From Tomitella gaofuii (GTDB taxonomy: Bacteria > Actinomycetota > Actinomycetes > Mycobacteriales > Mycobacteriaceae), in contig NZ_CP059900.1 of assembly GCF_014126825.1 (NCBI RefSeq), positions 3,114,954 to 3,178,953 of the forward strand: a DNA stretch of 64,000 nt, given 5' to 3'. Made by a program: the position numbers and the translations under genes. Under the pieces are notes generated by a model, which searched no databases, had not been told where the DNA came from, and saw nothing but the letters and a program-made list of their open reading frames with translations. This document shows positions 30,961 through 39,447 of the stretch, in pieces (position 1 is the stretch's first letter; every line of letters begins with the position of its first letter).

Positions 30961-31593
30961 TCACACAATGCCATGGCCTCGGGCCGCGCGCGCATCTGCG
31001 GGGGTGTTGACGTTGAACACCGCCCGCGCGTCCGCTCCGCCGAGCACGACCCTGTGCACGGTCGCGCCCTCGAGGAAACCCCGCATACTCCGCCTCCCGG
31101 ACCGGACGACCGCGTCGATCTCCTCGGCCAGGGCCGTCCTGTACACCCCGGCGAGGGGGTGGTCCCGGCCGCCGGCGACGGCGATCACCGCGTCGGGGGC
31201 CCCCGACGCGTCGGCAGGCCCTGCGGCGACTCCCTCGAGCAGCCGGCCGACCACCGCGGCGGTGAGGAGCGGCATGTCGGTGGCCGCCACGAACGCCCAC
31301 CGGTACCCGGCGGCGCCGCCCGCGCGCAAACCCGCCTCCAGCCCGCGCAACGGACCCTCGTCCGGCACCGAGTCCACGACCATTTCGGCGCCGGCCGGCG
31401 CCGGAACCCGCTGACCGTCGGCGGCGACGACGAACACCCGCGGCAGCCGCGCGCGCAGCACCGCGACGACCGATTCGAGCATCGTCGCACCGCCCCACGC
31501 CATGGTGGCCTTGTCGCGCCCCATCCGGCGCGAACGGCCCCCTGCGAGCACGACCCCGCAGGCGGCGGTCGCGGACCCGGCGTGCACAGTCAC
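30961..31593 (-). CDS. mobA: Molybdenum cofactor guanylyltransferase
   Basis: A 210-residue nucleotidyltransferase that would attach GMP to molybdopterin. It has the signature GVVLAGGRSRRMGRDKATM at residues 13-31, then DEGPLRGLEAGL and the metal-binding ATDMPLLT. The GTG start follows no clear ribosome site. fdhD lies 0.8 kb away, which fits a role in molybdoenzyme (formate dehydrogenase) maturation. A related transferase such as MocA is the alternative. Confidence 0.85.
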   Translation of the reverse strand: MTVHAGSATAACGVVLAGGRSRRMGRDKATMAWGGATMLESVVAVLRARLPRVFVVAADGQRVPAPAGAEMVVDSVPDEGPLRGLEAGLRAGGAAGYRWAFVAATDMPLLTAAVVGRLLEGVAAGPADASGAPDAVIAVAGGRDHPLAGVYRTALAEEIDAVVRSGRRSMRGFLEGATVHRVVLGGADARAVFNVNTPADARAARGHGIV

Positions 31594-31628
31594 TGCGCCG
31601 TCACCTCACCGTTTGCCGCGGGTCGGCG

Positions 31629-32300
31629 TCACGGCTGCTGCGGCTCGCGCCACATGCCCCACAGCGACGGCCCGTCCGGCACCCGGATCTCTCCGGTGGT
31701 GACGAACCCGAAACGCTCGTAGTACGGCAGGTTCCCCCGCTTGCTCGACTCGAGATAGGCGGGCGTGCCCTCCGCGTCGCACCGTTGCAGCCGGGAACGC
31801 AGCAGTGCCGACCCGTGGCCCAGTCCGCGCGCCTGGCGTCCGGTCCCGATCTCCGAGAGGTACCAGTGCGGCTCCGCGGGATGCGCCTGCGCCAGCGCAT
31901 CGTCGACGACGCCGGCGAGGCGGGCCGCCCGGCCGAGCGCCAGCAGTTCCGCCGGCACCGACAGCAGCTGCGCCGCATGCGAGGCCTGCCACCGGCCCGG
32001 CGGATTCCACACCGCTGCACCCGCGAGGCGCCCGGACGGGCCGTCGGTGACCTCGACCCCGCCCAGGCCCAGGTGGTGGAACCGCAGCCCCACCACGAAC
32101 ATGCGCTGCAACGCCCCGGGCCGGGCATGCTCATCCGGGACGATCCACGACATGAGCGGATCGTCGTGGAACGCGTCCGCCAACACGCGGGCGACGCCGA
32201 GGACATCGTCACCGGTGGCAGGGCGGACACTCACCGCGGGACGGGATGGGATCTTCTGCGTGGGAGACACCGCACCAGGATGCCACTTCCCCGGCGGCAC
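31629..32300 (-). CDS. GNAT-family N-acetyltransferase
   Basis: A 223-residue acetyltransferase of unknown substrate. The GNAT fold is seen in AVSVRPATGDDVLGVARVLA at the start, the acetyl-CoA loop GTGRQARGLGHGSALLRSRL (about 150) and the C-terminal AYLESSKRGNLPYYERFGF, the pattern of the large actinobacterial group of such proteins. Both GTG 32300 and GTG 32270 are possible starts. It is divergent from fdhD. Confidence 0.85.
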   Translation of the reverse strand: MPPGKWHPGAVSPTQKIPSRPAVSVRPATGDDVLGVARVLADAFHDDPLMSWIVPDEHARPGALQRMFVVGLRFHHLGLGGVEVTDGPSGRLAGAAVWNPPGRWQASHAAQLLSVPAELLALGRAARLAGVVDDALAQAHPAEPHWYLSEIGTGRQARGLGHGSALLRSRLQRCDAEGTPAYLESSKRGNLPYYERFGFVTTGEIRVPDGPSLWGMWREPQQP

Positions 32301-32377
32301 GCGCGTCCCGAACGCACGCGCACGTGTACCCGGGAACGGGTGTGCATCCGGCGCCGCCGCGGTCCAAGATGAGGGGC

Positions 32378-33199
32378 ATGGGCCGCGTCACCACCCGCCG
32401 GCGGATCGTCCGGCGCACCCCCGAAGGGCACCACACCCGCCAGGACACGCTGGTGGTCGAGGAGCCGCTGCAGATCCGCGTGGACGGCGCCCCGCTGACC
32501 GTCACCATGCGCACTCCCGGCGACGACATGGACCTCGTGCACGGGTTCCTGCTGGCGGAGGGGATCGTGACCGAACGCGAGCACGTGCACGTCATGCGGT
32601 ACTGCGCCGGGGCCGACGACGACGGCGTCAACTCCTACAACGTCCTCGACGTGCAGCTGGGCGCAGGTGCGGCGGGCGTGCACCGGCAGCGGTCGTTCCT
32701 CACCAGCTCGGCGTGCGGGGTGTGCGGCACCACCTCGATCGACGACGTCGAGACCATCAGCGCGCACCCGCCGGCCGCCGACCCCGCCGCCGTCGACGCC
32801 GCCGTGATCACCCGGCTGCCCGGGCTTCTCCGCGAGCGCCAGAAGGTGTTCGCCTCCACCGGCGGGCTGCACGCGGCGGGGCTCTTCAGCGTCGACGGCA
32901 CGCTGCTGCGCCTGCGCGAGGACGTCGGCCGGCACAACGCGGTGGACAAGGCGCTCGGTGCCGCGCTGCGCGACGGGGAGGTGCCGCTGTCCGGGCGCGT
33001 GCTCATGCTCAGCGGCCGCGCCTCGTTCGAGCTGGTGCAGAAGGCCGCGATGGCGGGGGTTCCGGTGGTCGCCGCGGTGTCCGCGCCGTCGTCGCTGGCG
33101 GTGGATCTCGCGGAGCGCGCGGGCGTCACGCTGATCGGGTTCGTGCGCGACGGCGGACTCAACGTCTACTCGCGGGCCGACAGGGTCACCGGCGCGTAG
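32378..33199 (+). CDS. fdhD: Formate dehydrogenase accessory sulfurtransferase FdhD
   Basis: A 273-residue protein that carries sulfur from IscS-type desulfurases to the molybdenum cofactor of formate dehydrogenase. The essential cysteine motif is in SACGVCGTTSID (about 115-126), followed by STGGLHAAGLFS and EDVGRHNAVDKALGAAL, both conserved. ATG 32369 or 32378 fits; the longer frame to 32246 lacks family similarity. The stop codon lies in the loop of a hairpin. No formate dehydrogenase gene is in the window. Confidence 0.94.
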   Translation: MGRVTTRRRIVRRTPEGHHTRQDTLVVEEPLQIRVDGAPLTVTMRTPGDDMDLVHGFLLAEGIVTEREHVHVMRYCAGADDDGVNSYNVLDVQLGAGAAGVHRQRSFLTSSACGVCGTTSIDDVETISAHPPAADPAAVDAAVITRLPGLLRERQKVFASTGGLHAAGLFSVDGTLLRLREDVGRHNAVDKALGAALRDGEVPLSGRVLMLSGRASFELVQKAAMAGVPVVAAVSAPSSLAVDLAERAGVTLIGFVRDGGLNVYSRADRVTGA

Positions 33200-33210
33200 G
33201 CGCCGGTGAC
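33185..33210 (+). terminator. Hairpin whose loop contains the fdhD stop codon
   Basis: GTCACCGGCGC (33185-33195) and GCGCCGGTGAC (33200-33210) are perfectly complementary with a 4-nt loop GTAG that contains the TAG. Confidence 0.6.
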
Positions 33211-33225
33211 CCCGCTGCGCCCCAC

Positions 33226-33281
33226 GTTCGGCGTGTTCTTCGGTGAAATCCGGCCGCCGATCACCGAAGAACACACCGACC
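33226..33281. repeat. Palindrome between the convergent fdhD and pobA genes
   Basis: GTGTTCTTCGGTGA (33233-33246) and its exact complement (33261-33274), extending to about 22-bp arms with three mismatches, around a CCGGCCG-rich centre. It may be a bidirectional terminator or a repetitive extragenic palindrome; layout resembles the two 54-bp palindromes further on. Confidence 0.65.
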
Positions 33282-33311
33282 GGAGCACGCGCGCGGCCGG
33301 GCACTGTTCGC

Positions 33312-34520
33312 TCACCGGCCCGGCCAGCCGGTGTACCCCTCGGCGAGGAAACGGCGACCGGACTCGGATTCGACCAGCGTGCGCAGTTCCCCCACCTGCC
33401 GACGTTCATCGAACGGGGTGACCTCTGCCGACGGGTCGAGCGAGTGCATCATCGTCGTCATCCAGTAGGAGAAGTGCTGCGCCTTCCACACCCGGTCCAG
33501 AGCCCGGTCGGTGTACTCGTCGAGGGCGGCCGGGTCGCCGCCATGCACGGCGCGCTCCAGGATCTCCGCAAGCAGGCGGACGTCCGCAAGCGCCAGGTTC
33601 AGCCCCTTCGCGCCCGTCGGCGGCACGGTGTGGGCGGCGTCGCCCGCGAGCAGCAGGTATCCGTACCGCATCGGCTCCTGCACGAAGCTGCGGAACGGCA
33701 GCACCGTCTTCTCCGCGATCGGCCCCGTCTTGAGTTCGAACCCGTCCCCGCCGGCCACCCGCGCCTGCAGTTCGGTGAGGACACGGTCGTCGGACCACGC
33801 ATCGGGGTCCTCGCCGGGCGAGCACTGGAAGTACATCCGCTGCAGGTCCTCGGTGCGCTGGCTGATCAGGGCGAAGCCACGCTCCGAGCGGTTGTAGATC
33901 AGCTCCGGCGCGCTGGGCGGCGCCTGCACCATCACGCCGAACCACGCGAACGGGTACTCGCGGAAGAATCGCCGCCGCAACGTCTCCGGCACCAGTTTGC
34001 GGCACGTGCCGTGGGATCCGTCCGCGCCGACGACGTAGTCGCACCGCAGCTCCACACGCGCCCCGTCGGCGTCGGTGAACCGCACTGTCGGCGTCTGCCC
34101 GGCGCCGCCGTCGATTCCGGTCACCGCGGTGCCGGAGACGCCGAACCGCACGTCGCCGCCGTCGCGCTCGCGGGCGTCGGCGAGGTCGATGAACACATCG
34201 GTCTGCGGGTAGAGGTAGGTCGACGCGCCGGTGAGTCCGTGGAAGTCGATCCGATGGTTGCGGCCGTCGAAGCGCAGCTCGATGCCCTTGTGCTCGTGCC
34301 CATCCCGCAGAACCCGGTCGGACACCCCGGAATCGACGAGCAGACGCATGCTGTCCTGTTCGAGGATTCCGGCGCGGTGCGTCGTCTCGATCTCATGACG
34401 CGTGCGGACGTCGATCGCGACGGTGTCGATACCGGCCCGGGCGAGCAGGTGGGCGAGCATCAATCCCGCAGGCCCTGCCCCGACGATGCCCACCGTCGCG
34501 CGTTCGATCGTCGTTCCCAT
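33312..34520 (-). CDS. pobA: 4-Hydroxybenzoate 3-monooxygenase
   Basis: A 402-residue FAD enzyme that turns 4-hydroxybenzoate into protocatechuate, the substrate of the pcaHG product upstream in the same operon. It has the FAD motif VGIVGAGPAGLMLAHLLARA at the start, the DG motif CDYVVGADGSHGTCRK, and LLAGDAAHTVPPTGAKGLNL (about 280), all as in PobA. ATG 34520 lies 4 nt after the pcaC stop. Having pobA inside the pca operon rather than next to its own regulator is notable but known in actinobacteria. Confidence 0.94.
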   Translation of the reverse strand: MGTTIERATVGIVGAGPAGLMLAHLLARAGIDTVAIDVRTRHEIETTHRAGILEQDSMRLLVDSGVSDRVLRDGHEHKGIELRFDGRNHRIDFHGLTGASTYLYPQTDVFIDLADARERDGGDVRFGVSGTAVTGIDGGAGQTPTVRFTDADGARVELRCDYVVGADGSHGTCRKLVPETLRRRFFREYPFAWFGVMVQAPPSAPELIYNRSERGFALISQRTEDLQRMYFQCSPGEDPDAWSDDRVLTELQARVAGGDGFELKTGPIAEKTVLPFRSFVQEPMRYGYLLLAGDAAHTVPPTGAKGLNLALADVRLLAEILERAVHGGDPAALDEYTDRALDRVWKAQHFSYWMTTMMHSLDPSAEVTPFDERRQVGELRTLVESESGRRFLAEGYTGWPGR

Positions 34521-34524
34521 GAAC

Positions 34525-35004
34525 TCAGTCCTCGCCTTCGACATCCGCCGAGTGACCGCTGTTCGCCGCGTCCCGGTCGCCTGTATCCCGTAGTTCCGCC
34601 AGGACCCTCGCGGCGATCTGGTAGCCGTGATTGGCCGCCGGCACCCCGCAGTACACCCCGCATTGCAGGATGACCTCCGCGATCTCGTCCTCGGTGAGCC
34701 CGTTGCGCACGGCCGCCGCGACGTGCATGGCGAACTCGTCCCAATGCCCGTGCGCCAGCAGCGCGGTGAGCGTGATGACGCTGCGCGTGCGGCGCTCCAG
34801 CCCTGGCCGGGTCCAGACTTCCCCCCACGCGTAGCGCGTGATGAAGTCCTGGAAGTCGGCGGTGAAGGCCGTCGTGTTCTGCTGCGCACGGTCCACGTGG
34901 GCGTCGCCGAGCACGGCGCGGCGGACCGACATTCCGGCGTCGTGGCGCGCGGCGTCCATGGCACCGTACGGCGCAGCCGGGTCTTCGCCAGTGGGCACAG
35001 TCAT
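34525..35004 (-). CDS. pcaC: 4-Carboxymuconolactone decarboxylase
   Basis: A 159-residue alpha-helical enzyme that decarboxylates the PcaB product to the enol-lactone. The conserved block is DFQDFITRYAWGEVWTRPGL, then RSVITLTALLAHGHWDEFAM and the active-site region ILQCGVYCGVPAANHG. Its start overlaps the pcaB stop by 1 nt (TAATG). In several actinobacteria this gene is fused to pcaD as pcaL; here it is separate, with pcaD 24 kb away. Confidence 0.94.
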   Translation of the reverse strand: MTVPTGEDPAAPYGAMDAARHDAGMSVRRAVLGDAHVDRAQQNTTAFTADFQDFITRYAWGEVWTRPGLERRTRSVITLTALLAHGHWDEFAMHVAAAVRNGLTEDEIAEVILQCGVYCGVPAANHGYQIAARVLAELRDTGDRDAANSGHSADVEGED

Positions 35005-36263
35005 TAGTTTCCTCCCTCGATCGTGTGCGCGAAGCGGTCGAGCACCCGCTGCGTGATGCTCCGCGCCGCGCCCAGATACTCTCCCGGTGACGCGGGAGGC
35101 GGTCCCGACGGAAGTCCGGCGGGAATCCCCCGAGGTTCGGCGAGCAGGCCGTCGGCGAAGGTACGCACATTGCGTTCCATCGCCGCCGTATCGACGGCGA
35201 GTTCCGCGGCCAGCACGGCCGCCTGCGCGGACGCGGTCATCGTGGTCGTGAGCAGATCCTGCAGGGCCGGCCATTCGGCGTGCCAGGCGCCGTCGGGCCG
35301 CTCGTCCACCGCCTGTCCGGCGGCCGAATGCAAGGTCGCCGCCTGGTGCGGAGCGCGCAGCGCGGCGGACCGGATCAGCACCGAGAGCACCGGGTTGCGC
35401 TTGTGCGGCATCGTCGACGACCCGCCCCGGCCTCCTCCGCCTCCTTCATGCAGCTCCCCGATCTCCGGGCGGGACAGCGTCGCGACGTCCGCGGCCACGA
35501 CGCCGAGTCCCTGGCACGCCGTCGCCAGCGCGTCGCCCAGCCGCGTGATCGGGGTGCGCACCGTATGCCAGGGGACGCCCGGGTCGGCGAGCCGGAGCCG
35601 GCGGGCCAGCTCCGACTCCGCGTCGAGCGGATCCGCGACGAGGATTCCCGCCAGCGAGAGCGTCCCCGCCGCCCCGCCGCATTGGACCGGCAGCCCGTCG
35701 CGCGCCGCGGTCACCGCGTCGAGCCCGTCGAGAACGCCGGAAAGCCACCGGGCGGCTTTGAGCCCGAAGGTGATCGGCACGGCCGGCTGGGTCAGCGTGC
35801 GCCCCGTCATCACCGTCGTCTCGTGTGCGCGGGCATGACCCGCGAGCGATTCCGCTATGCTGCGCAGCTCCGCCGCAATCCGTGCGGCAGCGTCGCGCGC
35901 CACGAGCATCAGAGCGGTGTCCAGTACGTCCTGGCTGGTCAGCCCGCGGTGGACGCGGTCGGCTGCCGCCGGGTCCTGCTCGGCGACGGCGGCGCGCAAC
36001 GTGGAGACCAACGGCACCACCGGATTACCGGCAGATTCCGCGGACTCCGCGAGCACCGCCGCGTCGACGCCTCCGCTCGCCCCGCCGGCGAGCCGCTCGC
36101 ACGCGCCGGTGATCGCGTCCGCCTGCTCCGCGCTCGCCGCTCCCCCCTCCTGCAGGATCCGCGCCCACTCCGACTCGACGCGCAGCATCGCGGCGATCAC
36201 CGCGCCGTCGTCGACGATCCCGGCCGCCCGGTGCGCGCCCGGCTCGAGGATTCCGCCCGCCAT
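35004..36263 (-). CDS. pcaB: 3-Carboxy-cis,cis-muconate cycloisomerase
   Basis: A 419-residue member of the fumarase/adenylosuccinate lyase superfamily that lactonises carboxymuconate. The superfamily signature is GGSSTMPHKRNPVLSVLIRS (about 255-275), preceded by LTSQDVLDTALMLVARDAAA and TGRTLTQPAVPITFGLKAA. ATG 36263 overlaps pcaG spacing closely; GTG 36272 is an alternative start giving VLEMAGG. Fourth-last of the five-gene pca operon. Confidence 0.93.
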   Translation of the reverse strand: MAGGILEPGAHRAAGIVDDGAVIAAMLRVESEWARILQEGGAASAEQADAITGACERLAGGASGGVDAAVLAESAESAGNPVVPLVSTLRAAVAEQDPAAADRVHRGLTSQDVLDTALMLVARDAAARIAAELRSIAESLAGHARAHETTVMTGRTLTQPAVPITFGLKAARWLSGVLDGLDAVTAARDGLPVQCGGAAGTLSLAGILVADPLDAESELARRLRLADPGVPWHTVRTPITRLGDALATACQGLGVVAADVATLSRPEIGELHEGGGGGRGGSSTMPHKRNPVLSVLIRSAALRAPHQAATLHSAAGQAVDERPDGAWHAEWPALQDLLTTTMTASAQAAVLAAELAVDTAAMERNVRTFADGLLAEPRGIPAGLPSGPPPASPGEYLGAARSITQRVLDRFAHTIEGGN

Positions 36264-36264
36264 C

Positions 36265-36879
36265 TCAAGCACCGGGGACGCGGTGGCGGGGAAAGTCGAG
36301 GAACACCGTCTCCGGGCCGTCGGCGGAATCCTGCAGCCGGATGTCGAACCGAAGCGCGCCGCCCGCTGCTGCCGCACCCGGCATGTCCTCGCGTACCGCG
36401 ATCAGGGTGTCGCGCCGCTCCGGCGGCACCGACGACAGGACCGGGTCGGCGGCCGATGCGGCATCGTCGTCCGGCACGTACGCCCGGGTGAAAAGCCTGT
36501 CGAGCAGGCCGCGCGCGAACACCGTCACCGCGAAGAACGGCGCGCCGTCGGCCGATCCGGGGGCGAGCGTGACGAACCGGTACCGGCCCGCCGGGTCCGC
36601 ACACGTGCGTCCCCAGCCGGTGAACACGGTGCCGTCACGCCGGATCGCTCCCTCGATCTCCGGCACGACGCCGCGTTCGTCCGCCTGACGGATTTCGATC
36701 AACGCGTCCGGAACCGACTGTCCCGCACCGTCGTACACCGTGCCGTGCAGCACGACCGCGCGCGGGTGCGTCGGCGGCACCAACTCGTTGTCTCCGACGT
36801 AGGACAGTCCGTAGCGCGCGCCGGGGTCGGAGAAGAACGGTCCGATGGTCTGCCCGGGCGTGGGGTGCAGGTCAGGCAT
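36265..36879 (-). CDS. pcaG: Protocatechuate 3,4-dioxygenase alpha subunit
   Basis: A 204-residue intradiol dioxygenase subunit that pairs with PcaH to cleave protocatechuate. It begins TPGQTIGPFFSDPG and contains the beta-sandwich segment VVLHGTVYDGAGQSVPDALI and FTGWGRTCADPAGRYRFVTL. The iron-ligand Tyr/His set is incomplete, as expected for the alpha chain. It overlaps pcaH by 8 nt. Confidence 0.94.
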   Translation of the reverse strand: MPDLHPTPGQTIGPFFSDPGARYGLSYVGDNELVPPTHPRAVVLHGTVYDGAGQSVPDALIEIRQADERGVVPEIEGAIRRDGTVFTGWGRTCADPAGRYRFVTLAPGSADGAPFFAVTVFARGLLDRLFTRAYVPDDDAASAADPVLSSVPPERRDTLIAVREDMPGAAAAGGALRFDIRLQDSADGPETVFLDFPRHRVPGA

Positions 36880-37633
36880 GGTCTTCCTCCAACGGCGTGG
36901 CATGGCTGCCGGTGAGCACGATGTCCCACCGGTATCCCAGCAGGGTCTCGTGCACCGACAGGTCGTGGTCGTAGGTTCCGACGAGCCGGCGCAGCGCGTC
37001 GGCGTCGGTGACCGACTGGGCGATGGGGTCGAGCGCCATGAGCGGATCGCCCGGGAAGTACATCTGGGTGATCAGCCGCTGCGTGAACTCGGTGCCGAAA
37101 AGCGAGAAGTGGATGTGCGCGGGCCGCCACGCGTTGAGGTGGTTCTTCCACGGGTAGGCGCCCGGCTTCACGGTGGTGAACGAGTAGGTGCCGTCGTCGT
37201 CCGTCAGGCACCGGCCAGTACCGATGAAGTGCGGGTCCAACGGCGCATGGTGCTGGTCGCGGCGGTGGATGTAGCGTCCGGCGGAGTTCGCCTGCCAGAT
37301 CTCCACCAGCTGGCCCCGCACCGGGCGACCGTCGCCGTCGAGCACGCGGCCGGTCACCCTGATGCGCTCGCCGAGCGGCTCACCCGCCGGATGCAGGGTG
37401 AGGTCCGCCTCGAGCGGGTCGACGTCCCCCGGCCCGAAGACCGGCGCGGACAGCTCGGCCGCCTCCGGGTCCACGAGCGTGAGGGGTTGGCGCGGGTGGC
37501 GCAGTCGCGAGCTGCGGTAGGCGGGGAAATCGCGCAGCGGCATCGTCGACCTCGGCGGGGCCGCGGCACGTGTGCGCTCGATGTCGGCGCTGATGACCGA
37601 TTGCGTGTCCAGCGCGGATGCGTGTGGGCTCAT
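36872..37633 (-). CDS. pcaH: Protocatechuate 3,4-dioxygenase beta subunit
   Basis: A 253-residue iron-binding subunit. Visible family segments are RVTGRVLDGDGRPVRGQLVE, the Tyr ligand region IWQANSAGRYIHRRDQH, and YPWKNHLNAWRPAHIHFSLF with the Tyr and the two His ligands. The operon starts here and runs pcaH-pcaG-pcaB-pcaC-pobA. It is divergent from an IclR regulator across 81 bp. Confidence 0.95.
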   Translation of the reverse strand: MSPHASALDTQSVISADIERTRAAAPPRSTMPLRDFPAYRSSRLRHPRQPLTLVDPEAAELSAPVFGPGDVDPLEADLTLHPAGEPLGERIRVTGRVLDGDGRPVRGQLVEIWQANSAGRYIHRRDQHHAPLDPHFIGTGRCLTDDDGTYSFTTVKPGAYPWKNHLNAWRPAHIHFSLFGTEFTQRLITQMYFPGDPLMALDPIAQSVTDADALRRLVGTYDHDLSVHETLLGYRWDIVLTGSHATPLEEDHA

Positions 37634-37714
37634 GATGCGGACGGTATGCGCTGTGATGAGACGCACGCCAGCGTAGTCTTTCACTGAGCGAATGGATCGG
37701 CGGGAGGTGAACGC
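37634..37714. promoter_or_regulatory. Divergent promoter region between pcaH and the IclR gene
   Basis: An 81-bp intergenic region that must hold both promoters and the IclR site. GGGAGG precedes the IclR start. I could not define an operator with confidence. Confidence 0.4.
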
Positions 37715-38470
37715 ATGGCCGGCAATACCTCCACCCCGGGGGCGAGCGTGATCGGACGCGCGCTCGCCCTGCTCGGCGCATTCGATGCCCGGCACCGGCG
37801 CCTCACACTCGCGGAACTGGCGCGGCGGGCGGACCTCCCCGAGCCCACCGCCCACCGCCAGGTGCGCGAGCTCGTCGCCGGCGGCGCGCTGGACCGCGAG
37901 CCCGACGGGCGCTATGTCGTGGGCAGGCTGCTGTGGAATCTCGGGCTCTTGGCCCCGGTGCAGACCGGGCTGCGCGAGGTCGCGTCGCCGTTCCTGCACG
38001 ACCTGCACGCCGCCACCCGGGCGACGGTGCACCTGGCGGTGCGCGAAGGCGACGCGGTGCTGTACCTCGACCGGCTTTCCGGACATGCCTCCGTGCCTGT
38101 GGTGAGCAAGCTCGGCAGCACGCTGCCGCTGCACCCCACGGGCGTCGGCAAGGTGCTGCTGGCCCACGCCCCCGGACGCGTGCGCGCGCGGGTGCTCGCC
38201 GGCCTGCGGCCGATCACCGCCCACACGGTGGTGCAACCCGGTGTCCTCGCCGCCCAGCTCGAACGTGTCCGGCGCGACGGCTACGCCACCACCGTCGAAG
38301 AGATGACCCTGGGCGCCTGCTCGGTGGCGGTGCCGATCCGGCGCGGTGCCGACGCCGAGGCGCCGGTCGTCGCGGCGCTGGGGATCGTGGTGCCCAGCCT
38401 GCAACGATCGAAGACGCGGCTGGTGTCGGCGCTGCAGGTGGCGGCGCGGGGGATCTCACGGAGCCTGTGA
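37715..38470 (+). CDS. IclR-family regulator of the pca-pobA operon
   Basis: A 251-residue regulator with an N-terminal winged helix (LTLAELARRADLPEPTAHRQ, about 30-50) and an IclR effector domain (TGVGKVLLAHAPGRVRARVL, then CSVAVPIRRGADAEAPVVAA). Its position opposite pcaH suggests it responds to protocatechuate, 4-hydroxybenzoate or 3-oxoadipate. A second IclR gene sits with pcaD/pcaF at 59878, so the two may split control of the upper and lower parts. Ribosome site GGGAGG is present. Confidence 0.9.
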   Translation: MAGNTSTPGASVIGRALALLGAFDARHRRLTLAELARRADLPEPTAHRQVRELVAGGALDREPDGRYVVGRLLWNLGLLAPVQTGLREVASPFLHDLHAATRATVHLAVREGDAVLYLDRLSGHASVPVVSKLGSTLPLHPTGVGKVLLAHAPGRVRARVLAGLRPITAHTVVQPGVLAAQLERVRRDGYATTVEEMTLGACSVAVPIRRGADAEAPVVAALGIVVPSLQRSKTRLVSALQVAARGISRSL

Positions 38471-38859
38471 CGGGTGTCCCCGCTCGCATCGTGCCCCGCG
38501 ACCAAGCGGTTTTCGCACATTCCGGCCGGCCGATGTGCGCAATCCGCTTGGTCACGAGCGGAGTACGACGATCACGGCTCGATGGCGCGAATGCGTGACC
38601 CACACGGCCGCTGCGGGCAACGATCCGGCCCCGTCGCCACGGCCTCCCCATGCCGGCCAGGACCTCCTTCGCCCGGCTCTACGACGAGGACGGTCCCCTC
38701 GGACGCGTCGCCCTCGCGCTGACCGTCCGCCCCCGGTGACGACGCCGAAGCCCGCCTTGTCCCCGCTCCCCGGCGCGGCCGCGGACGCCGCGGTTCCGTC
38801 GTTCCGGTTGTAGCGTCGACGCCACCGACAGCCCCGCCGCGACGCGAAGGACTTTCCTG
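38471..38859. other. Intergenic region with a 54-bp palindrome
   Basis: About 390 bp without a supported gene. The palindrome at 38500-38553 is listed separately. The rest is GC-rich with no clear coding signal. Confidence 0.5.
38500..38553. repeat. 54-bp palindrome, copy 1
   Basis: Arms of 21 bp starting GACCAAGCGG and ending CCGCTTGGTC, matching at 19 of 21 positions, around a 12-nt TCCGGCCGGCCG centre. It lies 30 nt beyond the IclR gene. A related copy of the same total length is at 41057-41110. Confidence 0.85.
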
Positions 38860-39429
38860 ATGACGCTCGACGACCTGCTCGCACAGCTCAATGCCGGACG
38901 CACCATCCCCGGCGGCTCGCCGCTGCACGCGGTGATGCACGCGACCGCGCAGGAAGCGCTGCGCATCACCAGCGAACTCAACGGCGGCTACCACGAGCCG
39001 GAACAGGTCCGGGAGCTGCTCTCCGAACTGACGGGCACGTGCGTGGACGAGACCGTCACCGTCTTCCCTCCGCTGCGCGCGGACTTCGGCAAGAACATCC
39101 GGCTGGGCAAACGGGTGTTCATCAACTCCGGCTGCGTCTTCCAGGACCAGGGCGGCGTGACCATCGGCGACGACTGCCTCATCGGCCACAACGCGACGCT
39201 CGCCACCCTCGACCACGACCTCGACCCGGCCCGGCGTGCCGACATGCACCCCGCACGCATCACGATCGGCCGCAACGTGTGGATCGGCGCGAACGTCACC
39301 GTCCTGCGCGGCGTCACGATCGGCGACGACGCCGTCGTCGGCGCCGGGTCCCTCGTGACCAAGGACGTGCCGGCCGGCGCCGTGGCAGTCGGCTCGCCGG
39401 CGCGGGTGGTGCGGTCGGTGTCCGGGTGA
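38860..39429 (+). CDS. Sugar O-acetyltransferase (maltose/galactoside acetyltransferase type)
   Basis: A 189-residue left-handed beta-helix acetyltransferase. After an N-terminal helical cap the hexapeptide repeats read GKRVFINSGCVFQDQGGVTI, IGDDCLIGHNATLATLDHDL (with the catalytic His) and GRNVWIGANVTVLRGVTIGD, ending VPAGAVAVGSPARVVR. The acceptor is not known. It has no operon partner here. Confidence 0.88.
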   Translation: MTLDDLLAQLNAGRTIPGGSPLHAVMHATAQEALRITSELNGGYHEPEQVRELLSELTGTCVDETVTVFPPLRADFGKNIRLGKRVFINSGCVFQDQGGVTIGDDCLIGHNATLATLDHDLDPARRADMHPARITIGRNVWIGANVTVLRGVTIGDDAVVGAGSLVTKDVPAGAVAVGSPARVVRSVSG

Positions 39430-39447
39430 CCGGCGGCCGGCCGCTGC

